DNA from: Bacillus rubiinfantis
GTDB taxonomy: Bacteria > Bacillota > Bacilli > Bacillales > Cytobacillaceae
Direction of reading: 5' to 3'
DNA length: 64,000 nucleotides
NCBI GenBank assembly: GCA_000752035.1
Contig: CCFE01000024.1
Span: 62,001-126,000 of the forward strand
Shown in pieces: positions 8,828 to 15,759 of this stretch. A model generated the notes under the pieces. The model was not told where the DNA came from, searched no databases, and saw only the letters and a list, made by a program, of their open reading frames with translations. Made by a program: the position numbers and the translations under genes. Position 1 is the first letter of the stretch; the number at the start of each line of letters is the position of its first letter.

Positions 8828-9973
8828 CTAGCATCCCATTTTTCTTGCAATAAACAGCTTTTGCACTTCACTAGTACCTTCGCCAATTTCCATCATCTTA
8901 ACATCCGCATAAAACCGTGAAATTGGATATTCAAGTGTGAACCCGTAGCCTCCATGAATCTGAAACGCTTCATCGACAACCTCTTTCGCTACGCGGCTGG
9001 CGAAAAGCTTGGCCATTGAAGCTAATTCTTCGACATTATCCTTCTTTTGATCACGGGCACAAGCGGCCATATAAGTTAATGAGCGAGCGGCATTTACCTT
9101 CGTTTTCATCTCAGCTAATTTAAATTGTATCGATTGCAATTTGGACAGCGGCATACCGAATTGAACACGGGTTTTCGCATGTTCCAATGCCATATTCATG
9201 GCGCCTTCAGCCATTCCGGTACTGCATGCAGCAAAAGCTAGTCTGCCAAGATCCATTCCAGTAAGAACATGGCGAAGACCTTTTCCTTCCTGACCTAACA
9301 TATTCTCAAGCGGAACTTTACAGTTTTCAAAGAAGATTTCACGGGTATCCCCATGTTTCCAACCGAGCTTTTCGATTTGCTTGCCAATAATCAGTCCTTC
9401 AGATTCTCTTGGTACGATAAAGGTACTAAAGCTTTTTCTGCCGTTATTTTCACCTGTGGAAGCAAGGACAATCATACCGTCACTTTTTGTCGTACCGGAA
9501 TTTGAAATAAATGTTTTGGCACCATTTAAAATCCAATAGTCTCCTTCTGCCCTTGCAGTTGTTGAAGCAGAAGCTAAATCCGATCCAGCATTTGGTTCAG
9601 TCATCGCTATGGAACCAATGATCTCACCTGACACAAGCTGCGGCACCCATTCTGCTTTTTGCTTCTCACTTCCAAAGCGAGAGTAAACTTCGATCACTAG
9701 ATTTTGAACTTGTAAGATAAGTGGAATGGTAGAATCATATTTAGCCATTTCTTCTAGTGCACCTACGTAGGCTACAGTACTCACACTCTGCCCGCCATAC
9801 TCTTCTGGTGCAAAAAAACCCGCAAAGCCCATATCTACTAATTGTTGAAATATTCCATAAGGAAATTCTCCTTTTTTAAACAGTTCCCCGACTTGTGGAG
9901 CAATAACCTCTCTGCCAAATTCATCCGCAGTTTGTTTTATCAGCTTTTCTTCCATAGATAATTCGAAATCCAT
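8828..9973 (-). CDS. Acyl-CoA dehydrogenase
   Basis: 381-residue FAD enzyme that introduces a 2,3 double bond into an acyl-CoA and passes electrons to ETF. Signature segments are IAMTEPNAGSDLAS near residue 123, QIHGGYGFTLEYPISRFYAD near 340, and the catalytic-base region EIGEGTSEVQ near 363-372, where the usual glutamate is present. It is the first gene of the minus-strand operon, starting behind GGGGAG. The product would be the natural substrate of the enoyl-CoA hydratase encoded further down. Confidence 0.92.
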   Translation of the reverse strand: MDFELSMEEKLIKQTADEFGREVIAPQVGELFKKGEFPYGIFQQLVDMGFAGFFAPEEYGGQSVSTVAYVGALEEMAKYDSTIPLILQVQNLVIEVYSRFGSEKQKAEWVPQLVSGEIIGSIAMTEPNAGSDLASASTTARAEGDYWILNGAKTFISNSGTTKSDGMIVLASTGENNGRKSFSTFIVPRESEGLIIGKQIEKLGWKHGDTREIFFENCKVPLENMLGQEGKGLRHVLTGMDLGRLAFAACSTGMAEGAMNMALEHAKTRVQFGMPLSKLQSIQFKLAEMKTKVNAARSLTYMAACARDQKKDNVEELASMAKLFASRVAKEVVDEAFQIHGGYGFTLEYPISRFYADVKMMEIGEGTSEVQKLFIARKMGC

Positions 9974-10013
9974 AGGTATCTCCCCTTAAACATTTTAAAT
10001 ATTTATAAAATTC

Positions 10014-10042
10014 ATACTACATTAACTGTTTATTTTTGTCTA
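10014..10042 (-). promoter_or_regulatory. Candidate promoter of the catabolic operon
   Basis: On the minus strand TAGACA (10042-10037) and TAGTAT (10019-10014) are 17 nt apart, a plausible SigA promoter 41 nt upstream of the acyl-CoA dehydrogenase start. Confidence 0.35.
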
Positions 10043-10046
10043 TATA

Positions 10047-10078
10047 TTTATTTTTTGAACAATGGTTTATTTTTTGAA
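10047..10078. promoter_or_regulatory. Two 13-bp direct repeats in the divergent promoter region, candidate operator
   Basis: TTTATTTTTTGAA occurs exactly at 10047-10059 and again at 10066-10078, a 19-bp period close to two helical turns. It lies between the two divergent genes and beside both candidate promoters, so it could bind a shared regulator. Chance is possible in such AT-rich DNA. Confidence 0.35.
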
Positions 10079-10088
10079 AATTCAGTGG

Positions 10089-10094
10089 TATAAT
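10089..10094 (+). promoter_or_regulatory. Candidate -10 element of the lipoamide dehydrogenase gene
   Basis: A perfect TATAAT lies 43 nt before the start codon. No good -35 is found at 17 nt; only a weak AT-rich hexamer is present, which suggests an activated or repressed promoter. Confidence 0.35.
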
Positions 10095-10136
10095 TCAACA
10101 TAGACACTGGACAGGGCTATTATTAAAGAAAGGTAG

Positions 10137-11537
10137 ATGGAAATGGAGGAAAAAAAACTAGATACTGTGATTATTGGTTCAGGTCCGGGTGGATATGTTG
10201 CCGCGATAAGAGCAGCTCAACTTGGGCAGCGAGTCACAATCATTGAAAAAAGTAAGATAGGTGGTACATGCCTTCATACTGGGTGTATCCCATCAAAGGC
10301 AATTATCGGTTTATCAAAGAAATGGGCAGATTTCAAAAAAAGTGAGCACATATTTGGAAAATTATCTACTTCGAATGAGATGGATATGATGGAATTTCAG
10401 AAGGACAAAAATAAAACGATCTTTAAACTCCAAAATGGGATTCAACATTTACTTCATAAACATGAGATTGAGGTCGTGGAAGGGACTGCCGCCTTTTGCA
10501 GCAATGATGCCTTAATCGTAAGTAATATACATGGGCATACCAATAAATACTCCTTTCAACATTGCATCATCGCAACAGGGTCAGAACCGAGGGAACTTCC
10601 CTCCTTTCCATGGGGCGATCGAATCCTTTCTTCGACAGGCGCACTTGCATTACAATCTCTCCCAGAAGAGATTGCTATTTTAGGCGGTGGCTATATTGGA
10701 ATTGAACTTGGTTGTGCCTTTGCCAATTTGGGGGTAAAGGTGACAATCATTGAGGTTCAAGAGGATATATTGTTAATGGTAGATCCAAAAATAAGACATA
10801 TTCTTAAACAGCAATTAAATAAGAAAAAAATTAACCTGTTAACTGGCGTGAAAGCAATTGGTTACCAGGAGGAGAATGAAAAAATCAGAATTCAACTGCA
10901 AAGAGAAACAGAATTCTTCAGTGTACAAGCAGACTTTTTAGTTGTTTCAGCGGGCAGAATCCCATGTACTTCTTCGTTAGGAATAGATAAAACAAATATC
11001 GAGGTTGATCGCAACGGGATGATTCAAGTGAACTCATCGCTTCAAACTAGCGTACCCACTATTTTTGCAATTGGTGACGTCATCAAAGGTCCAGCTCTTG
11101 CCCATAAGGCTTCATACGAAGGAAAACTTGCCGCTGAAGTAATCAGTGGAAATAATTATGTCATTGACTATCGAGCAATTCCACAAGTTATTTTTTCTGA
11201 TCCCGAAATTGCTTTAACAGGAGAAACTGCTCCTACTGAACATTTGTTGGAGAGCGTTTTTCCACTAGGAGCAAATGGCCGCGCACTTACGCTAAACCAA
11301 TCAGAAGGCCTCGTTAAAATTTTTAGTACAAAGGATACGGGCCACGTAAAAGGTGGAGCGGTAATTGGTCCAAACGCTTCTGAAGTCATTACTGAAATTA
11401 CCATCGCGATTGAGGCCGGCTGGACGGTTGCAGATTTGGCCTTAACTATCCACCCTCATCCGACCATCAGTGAGGCGATCATAGAAACGGCCGAACTCGC
11501 AACAGGTATGCCCATTCATGTGACTTCTCCTATGTAA
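10137..11537 (+). CDS. lpdA: Dihydrolipoyl dehydrogenase (E3)
   Basis: 466-residue flavoprotein disulfide reductase that reoxidises the E2 lipoyl group with NAD+. The FAD-binding GSGPGGYVAAIRAAQLG is at about residues 13-29, the redox-active disulfide in GGTCLHTGCIPSK near 41-53, the NAD-binding GGGYIGIELG near 185, the second FAD motif IFAIGDV near 310, and the catalytic His-Glu pair in HPHPTISEAI near 440-450. It is transcribed divergently from the operon that encodes the other parts of the same complex, so the two transcripts probably share a regulator. The start may be the ATG at 10137 or the one at 10143, which is better spaced from AAAGG. Confidence 0.93.
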   Translation: MEMEEKKLDTVIIGSGPGGYVAAIRAAQLGQRVTIIEKSKIGGTCLHTGCIPSKAIIGLSKKWADFKKSEHIFGKLSTSNEMDMMEFQKDKNKTIFKLQNGIQHLLHKHEIEVVEGTAAFCSNDALIVSNIHGHTNKYSFQHCIIATGSEPRELPSFPWGDRILSSTGALALQSLPEEIAILGGGYIGIELGCAFANLGVKVTIIEVQEDILLMVDPKIRHILKQQLNKKKINLLTGVKAIGYQEENEKIRIQLQRETEFFSVQADFLVVSAGRIPCTSSLGIDKTNIEVDRNGMIQVNSSLQTSVPTIFAIGDVIKGPALAHKASYEGKLAAEVISGNNYVIDYRAIPQVIFSDPEIALTGETAPTEHLLESVFPLGANGRALTLNQSEGLVKIFSTKDTGHVKGGAVIGPNASEVITEITIAIEAGWTVADLALTIHPHPTISEAIIETAELATGMPIHVTSPM

Positions 11538-11659
11538 CTTAGGGCGTAAACGTAATAAATATTTTTTGTACTAATTACACCATGCGAATCTAAAGGATTC
11601 AATCAAAAGGAAAATTCTCCTGTATACGGTATGTGAAAAACAAAAATGAAACATTGTTA
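11538..11659. other. Spacer between lpdA and its terminator
   Basis: AT-rich, without a reading frame or structure that I can recognise. Confidence 0.4.
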
Positions 11660-11702
11660 AATGAGACCAGGCTAAAAAGAAGATGGTCTCATTCTATTTT
11701 TA
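11660..11702 (+). terminator. Terminator behind lpdA
   Basis: AATGAGACC (11660-11668) pairs with GGTCTCATT (11685-11693) in a perfect 9-bp stem, followed by CTATTTTTA. Confidence 0.75.
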
Positions 11703-11817
11703 ATTTTTACTTACCTGATTTACCCGCATTCTGAAGTTAACTTAGGGAGTTCATAAAGGTTTGCGCAACGAGTTGTAAATACATTAAGTTCTGTAATGTC
11801 AGCAAGATTTTTCATGC

Positions 11818-12177
11818 TTATACTCGATTAAGATGCGTATGCTTAAAATCTGTTTCATACTTTAATCCGTAACCCATCAGCCGATCCATCCCTATATGGC
11901 AGATCCAAATTAAACTAGCAAATATCAGATATTTTTGCGACTGCGAATTTCCCAAGACATACAAAACTAAAGGGATAGAATAGGAATGGATTACATTGTA
12001 AATCTGCGCACCAATTTTCTTGTTTAGCAGGTAAGCTAGTATGCTCACATCTGGAACTAACAACAATAAAATAAACAACCATAAATTAAATCCATAATCA
12101 TAATAGACATAGATACCTACACACATTGTCAGGAGTCCTTCCAACTTTAGCAGTTTTCTAACCAATTTCTCACTCAT
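11818..12177 (-). CDS. DUF4260 family membrane protein
   Basis: 119-residue hydrophobic protein with about three to four membrane segments (for example WLFILLLLVPDVSILAYLL). The C-terminal pattern DRLMGYGLKYETDFKHTHL is typical of the DUF4260 family, whose function is unknown. It stands alone at the edge of the decayed region, with no operon partner. Confidence 0.75.
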   Translation of the reverse strand: MSEKLVRKLLKLEGLLTMCVGIYVYYDYGFNLWLFILLLLVPDVSILAYLLNKKIGAQIYNVIHSYSIPLVLYVLGNSQSQKYLIFASLIWICHIGMDRLMGYGLKYETDFKHTHLNRV

Positions 12178-12289
12178 CTCCTAAATGAATATAAAATTTT
12201 ACCCCTATTAAATGAAAACTCAAAATCTATCGTTGACAATTTCGGTTGTTTTTTCACTATTTAGCAAAAAATTTATTTTGTTCATCTCC

Positions 12290-12928
12290 TTATCTCCCTA
12301 GACTTTCGAAAAACTCAAACAATTTTTCTTGTGATGTGATTTGTTGATTACACTTTCTACTATCTTCACAAATATAATTTCCACGATTTATATATGAATC
12401 TTGTGTGCTACCTTTTTTTTCAATTGAAAACAAGCCTACTTGGCCATGACGATTACAGAGAGAACAGACACCTTGTTTGTAACTGATTTTAAACGTACCC
12501 TGAAACCCTTTGATTTTGTTGTCATAATGGAGAATAATATACCGTTTATTTGTGCCGGTATCGTCCCAGGCTAAATAGGAAGTTTCTTGCAATTCTACTT
12601 TTTCTAGTGAAGGTACCTTTAACTTTTTCACTTTTGGAAACAATTTTTTTATTGCTTGTTGTTCAACCGTTCTGAAAGGGATAACGTACGGCTTTACTTG
12701 CTGCAGAAATATTTCCGCGCTTGCTTGGTCACGCACATTGATGATTGGCTTTAATAATTCGCTTTGTTCCTCGTTTATTTGAGGGAACAAATTAATTATT
12801 TTTTCCTGGGTTAACGATTTTAATGCATCAAGTACCCTTATGTCGTTCGTTGTCCCATAACCATTTAGTAAATACTGGGTTTGCGCCTTTATAAAGTTGT
12901 ATTGATCTACTCGAATGAACATGTCCAC
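12290..12928 (-). CDS. FusB/FusC-like elongation factor G-binding protein
   Basis: About 212 residues. The N-terminal helical region (FIRVDQYNFIKAQ) and a C-terminal zinc-binding treble-clef region with four cysteines (CSLCNRHGQ and YICEDSRKC) match the FusB/FusC family. These proteins bind EF-G, free it from stalled ribosomes and can give fusidic-acid resistance. Chromosomal Bacillus members are common and their natural role is probably translation rescue. A longer frame opens at 12937, but TAGGAG lies 8 nt before the GTG at 12928, so I chose that start. It is monocistronic by appearance. Confidence 0.85.
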   Translation of the reverse strand: MDMFIRVDQYNFIKAQTQYLLNGYGTTNDIRVLDALKSLTQEKIINLFPQINEEQSELLKPIINVRDQASAEIFLQQVKPYVIPFRTVEQQAIKKLFPKVKKLKVPSLEKVELQETSYLAWDDTGTNKRYIILHYDNKIKGFQGTFKISYKQGVCSLCNRHGQVGLFSIEKKGSTQDSYINRGNYICEDSRKCNQQITSQEKLFEFFESLGR

Positions 12929-12953
12929 ATGGACCACTCCTAACTACATATTT

Positions 12954-13166
12954 TTATTTTAAACTACGAAATTCATAAAAAATTAAACTTGTAAGCCCCA
13001 GCTTAGAAGCCAGCACAATCCCCAAGATTATTGAAACAATCATCAATACTAAGGGGTTAATTAAAGAAGTTAGCATGGGCACAGACTCAGGAATATTGGA
13101 CAATTCCAGAACGATTTTTATTTGTTCCTCCAACAATGGAGCAATAGTGGGAACAAGTGAGCGCAC
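12954..13166 (-). pseudogene. Short membrane-protein fragment, probable gene relic
   Basis: 70 codons: an amphipathic N-terminus with a LEEQIKIVLELS segment, then one membrane helix (NPLVLMIVSIILGIVLASKLG) and a sudden stop. The frame stays open upstream for another dozen codons without ATG or a ribosome site. It resembles the first third of a CPBP-type intramembrane protease, with the catalytic part missing. The family resemblance is weak; that it is a fragment is more likely than not. Confidence 0.4.
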
Positions 13167-13400
13167 ACTTATTACCCTAAAACCAAAAAGCTCAAAAATG
13201 TTTTAATAATTTTACTGGAATCCCCCTCCCCTTCAACATAATATTTACATTTTGTTAGGTACTACGAGCATTATTCCCTAATTTTCTTCTAGAAGGTAAA
13301 AGCTACTGCTTAACTTTTTTTAAAGAGCAATAGTCCTTTTATCACAACTGCTTTCTCTTGAATCATGGTTTAAGCTTTAACAAGCTTAAGAAATTAATTA

Positions 13401-13416
13401 ACTAACGTTCGTTCCT
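13401..13416. promoter_or_regulatory. Imperfect TetR-type operator half
   Basis: ACTAACGTTCGTTCCT shares its first 13 bases with the perfect palindrome at 13644-13659. Confidence 0.3.
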
Positions 13417-13643
13417 AAAATATGTCGAGAGATGACATCTCTATTACTTGGAGTACGCGAAATCACGAATTTTTTATAAAACAAACAGTTAACTAAACGT
13501 TGATTAGATTATCGCCAATTGCTAAAATAGCGGAATCTTCTTGAAAAATTCCCTCTTCTTGAATAAAAGGGAATTTGGTTTTCTTAGAAAAAACTTCTAC
13601 CTGCTTAATTGCTCACTTAAAAGTCACTCCTGTATTATGATTC

Positions 13644-13659
13644 ACTAACGTTCGTTAGT
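13644..13659. promoter_or_regulatory. Palindromic TetR-type operator without a gene
   Basis: ACTAACG-TT-CGTTAGT is a perfect 7+7 inverted repeat. On the minus strand it sits between a weak -35 and CATAAT, followed by AGGAG, but no gene survives downstream. Confidence 0.4.
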
Positions 13660-13736
13660 TATTATAAATTTTTTTCAAAAAAAAAGCAATAAGAAAATAT
13701 TGTGGGCTTACCCTTCACCTAAAAATTCCTTTAGAT

Positions 13737-13904
13737 TTACAAAGTCGATATAGTACTTACTAATCTTTCTGGGGCTAATCCGTCTGTTTTCTTAAAAATC
13801 ATGAATTTTGTAAACATATCATCTAGTGTCAACTCATCCAAAACTTCCTTAACACTTTTATTGCTACTATCTCCTCGCTTATATTTTCGGACAGTTTTTT
13901 GCAT
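13737..13904 (-). pseudogene. N-terminal remnant of a tyrosine recombinase/integrase
   Basis: 55 codons starting with ATG behind AGGGGG. The segment VLDELTLDDMFTKFMIFKK followed by GLAPERL matches the SAM-like N-terminal core-binding domain of phage-type integrases. The frame then ends in TAA, and no catalytic domain with R-H-x-x-R-Y residues follows. It lies about 145 nt downstream of the tRNA-Sec gene, the classical position for an integrase that used a tRNA as attachment site. It is best read as the scar of a lost element. Confidence 0.55.
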
Positions 13905-13938
13905 AAAAATAACCCCCTATCGATAAAAATAGGTGGTT
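13903..13938 (-). terminator. Hairpin with T-rich tail between tRNA-Sec and the integrase remnant
   Basis: On the minus strand AACCACCTAT pairs with ATAGGGGGTT (one mismatch), followed by ATTTTTAT. It could terminate the tRNA-Sec transcript and overlaps the ribosome site of the integrase remnant. Confidence 0.5.
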
Positions 13939-13949
13939 AAGAGTGAATG

Positions 13950-14016
13950 TCCTCTGCAGTCTCGCGTAACAGTCTGCAACAGTCTAGGCAAATTTCCCAC
14001 TTGAGACTGCGGAGGA
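13950..14016. repeat. Inverted repeat and CAGTCT motifs next to tRNA-Sec, possible attachment-site remnant
   Basis: TCCTCTGCAGTCTC (13950-13963) is inverted at 14003-14016 with one mismatch. Between them ACAGTCT occurs twice. The right arm, AGACTGCGGAGGA, differs in one base from AGACTACGGAGGA inside the tRNA-Sec gene (14112-14124). Confidence 0.4.
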
Positions 14017-14049
14017 ACAATTTATTTAATATCGCTGAAAAGTCAAATT

Positions 14050-14146
14050 TGGCGGGACTGTGTGGGAATCGAACCCACCAGACCTGGCACGCAGGTCTCG
14101 GATAGTTTTGAAGACTACGGAGGACACCAGTACCCCAGCCAGCCCC
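14050..14146 (-). tRNA. selC: tRNA-Sec (anticodon UCA)
   Basis: 97 nt including an encoded CCA. The anticodon loop CTTCAAA carries UCA and is closed by GTAGT/ACTAT. The long variable arm has a 7-bp stem (AGACCTG with CAGGTCT), and the T-arm GTGGG-TTCGATT-CCCAC is perfect. The acceptor begins GGGGCTGG and ends ACAGTCCC, giving seven pairs plus a G-A at the eighth position, as suits the extended acceptor of selenocysteine tRNAs. It inserts selenocysteine at UGA codons together with SelA, SelB and SelD, none of which is in this window. Confidence 0.88.
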
Positions 14147-14184
14147 ATGAGATAATGATGGTCTTGTTTTCATCATTCGACCTT

Positions 14185-14213
14185 ATCTTACAATGGAAAG
14201 TAATTTTTTTCAA
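14185..14213 (-). promoter_or_regulatory. Candidate promoter of tRNA-Sec
   Basis: TTGAAA (14213-14208) and TAAGAT (14190-14185) on the minus strand are 17 nt apart, and the -10 lies 38 nt before the tRNA 5' end. Confidence 0.5.
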
Positions 14214-14291
14214 TAGAACTGCCCGATTTGGCAATATTTAGAAAAGTTTAAAGTTGATTTATCACAGTACTACAATTAAACAGGCTATTAC

Positions 14292-14321
14292 TTGTCTAAT
14301 CGGCTATTAACAAACTATAAT
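14292..14321 (+). promoter_or_regulatory. Candidate promoter of the yneK-like gene
   Basis: TTGTCT at 14292-14297 and a perfect TATAAT at 14316-14321, spacer 18 nt, about 40 nt before the start codon. Confidence 0.45.
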
Positions 14322-14360
14322 AATAACATGAATATATTGTAATTTGTAGGTGAAAAATAG

Positions 14361-14786
14361 ATGCTGCAAGGTTGGTTTTTATGGTTTATTCTTTTTTGGG
14401 TTGTGTTTCTCGTAGGATCTATGGCAATTGGTGGCTTTTTCATGTTTCGCAAGTTTTTAAAGCGCTTGCCTAAAGAAGACGGAAAGTCGGTAATGGATTG
14501 GGAAGAACATTATGTCAACAAATCGCGCCATTTATGGGGTTCTGAAGAAAAAGAGCTGCTAGAAGATTTGGTCAGCCCTGTTCCAGAACTGTTCCGCGAT
14601 GTAGCCAGACATAAGATAGCTGGGAAAATTGGTGAACTGGCAATAAAGGAGAAAGCGCCTAAGATTACTGAGGACCTAGTCATTCGTGGCTATATCCAGG
14701 CAACACCAAAACGTGACCACAAATTTCTACGCAAGAAACTTTTTGAAAACAAAATCGATATCACTCCATATGAACATTTATTTTAA
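14361..14786 (+). CDS. yneK: DUF2621 family membrane-anchored protein (YneK-like)
   Basis: 141 residues: one N-terminal membrane helix (residues 5-28, WFLWFILFWVVFLVGSMAIG) and then a soluble domain of about 110 residues with the motif VMDWEEHYV and the C-terminal end ITPYEHLF. This is the pattern of B. subtilis YneK. Its function is unknown. In B. subtilis it is next to ccdA and ccdC, which also lie nearby here in the opposite orientation. It has its own promoter and terminator. Confidence 0.85.
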   Translation: MLQGWFLWFILFWVVFLVGSMAIGGFFMFRKFLKRLPKEDGKSVMDWEEHYVNKSRHLWGSEEKELLEDLVSPVPELFRDVARHKIAGKIGELAIKEKAPKITEDLVIRGYIQATPKRDHKFLRKKLFENKIDITPYEHLF

Positions 14787-14804
14787 TTATTTACTAGACA
14801 ATTA

Positions 14805-14834
14805 GGCTGTCGAAATAATTTCGATGGCCTTTTT
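14805..14834 (+). terminator. Terminator behind the yneK-like gene
   Basis: GGC..TCGAAA pairs with TTTCGA..GCC (14805-14829), followed by TTTTT. Confidence 0.7.
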
Positions 14835-14860
14835 CATCGCTTCAGCTTGACCATCACTTT

Positions 14861-14990
14861 GGGAGAAATTAACCTCTAATTTTTACCGTCAGACCACGTA
14901 CACCTCCACTCTGGGAAGAATCATCCCCCTATTTTTACCGCCATCACCATGCTCGCCAGCACTTCAGGAAGAATCAATTCCTTTCCCTAC
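14861..14990. repeat. Degenerate tandem repeat of about 52 bp
   Basis: Units start at 14861, 14913 and about 14966 with GGGAGAAATT, GGGAAGAATCA and GGAAGAATCA. The first two also share CTA(A)TTTTTACCG at the same offset. No frame is open through them. This fills most of the roughly 200-bp gap between two convergent terminators. Confidence 0.35.
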
Positions 14991-15029
14991 ACTACTTCTT
15001 AGTCACCCATCGAGAAAATTCCACATTAT

Positions 15030-15063
15030 AAGAAAAACACTGACCCAAGAAAGATCAGTGTTT
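15030..15063 (-). terminator. Terminator behind ccdC
   Basis: AAACACTGA and TCAGTGTTT form a perfect 9-bp stem (15035-15063) with a T-run on the minus strand. Confidence 0.75.
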
Positions 15064-15086
15064 CCAAAAGAAGAATAGTTGCTAAA

Positions 15087-15566
15087 CTAAATCATTTTAA
15101 TCCCATGGAGCTCACGGTAAAGCTTCATATACGAGCGGTACATGGCAATCCGCCATGGGACAATCATGCTGAACGCTAACAAAAAGAACATACCGCTCAG
15201 TTGACCGACATCAATGGTACTGCTCAAAATTGATTTCATCACAAGCCGGATGACTAATAATCCGACTAGAATAAAGATGAATGCCTTGGAGCGCTTTAAA
15301 TAAATATCATTGTCACGGATTTCAAATTTTGATGTTTTTATTAGTAAAATCGAAAATAGCATCCCCACGGTAACTGCTTCTAAGATCTCAGCAGGAGTCA
15401 AGCGAAATTGCGGAACGAAATACATCAGTGCTCCAGTTGACATAAAAAACGGCGGGAGGATTATTTTTTTAACGCTAGTTGGTTTTTTTGCTGCCTTCAT
15501 CCGCACAAACAGAACAAAGAAACCCATAAAGACAGCACCAATTGAAGAAATTAATACGTAATTCAT
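15087..15566 (-). CDS. ccdC: CcdC family membrane protein
   Basis: 159 residues with about four membrane segments (for example VLISSIGAVFMGFFVLFV and FIFILVGLLVIRLVM) separated by short basic loops. In B. subtilis ccdC (yneJ) follows ccdA and is linked to cytochrome c maturation and sporulation. Here it also lies just downstream of ccdA on the same strand, but with no ccdB (yneI) gene in between. The name rests on hydrophobic pattern, size and neighbourhood. Confidence 0.82.
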   Translation of the reverse strand: MNYVLISSIGAVFMGFFVLFVRMKAAKKPTSVKKIILPPFFMSTGALMYFVPQFRLTPAEILEAVTVGMLFSILLIKTSKFEIRDNDIYLKRSKAFIFILVGLLVIRLVMKSILSSTIDVGQLSGMFFLLAFSMIVPWRIAMYRSYMKLYRELHGIKMI

Positions 15567-15687
15567 AGCTCTATTCTTCCCTTATCTCATATTTACCTAA
15601 AATATTATACTTTAAAAGCAGTGAAAAAGAGAAAGATTTTTACTCGATATTGTCCCCATATTTACACGTAGTGTGGTTTCATGTACA

Positions 15688-15724
15688 AAAAAAGGAAAAA
15701 CCATTCAATAATCGCTAAATGGTT
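15688..15724 (-). terminator. Terminator behind ccdA
   Basis: AACCATT (15699-15705) pairs with AATGGTT (15718-15724) and on the minus strand a T-rich tail follows. ccdA and ccdC are therefore probably separate transcripts. Confidence 0.55.
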
Positions 15725-15759
15725 ACAAAAAAGGAAACGGCCAGCCTTGCTAATGCCTA

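Larger units (their letters stand above)
13167..13736. other. Non-coding decayed region
   Basis: About 570 AT-rich bases without an ORF. It holds two TetR-type palindromes (13401-13416 imperfect, 13644-13659 perfect) and a 9-bp inverted repeat (13546-13554 with 13568-13576). On the minus strand the perfect palindrome is followed by CATAAT, AGGAG and then a GTG frame that stops after three codons, as if the promoter of a lost gene remains. Confidence 0.45.

Noticed and set aside
13937..14176. 79-codon minus-strand frame
   Set aside because: It is read through the tRNA-Sec gene itself, so it is a by-product of the tRNA sequence.
14861..14990. CRISPR array
   Set aside because: The repeats are degenerate, there are only two to three units, and no cas gene is near.
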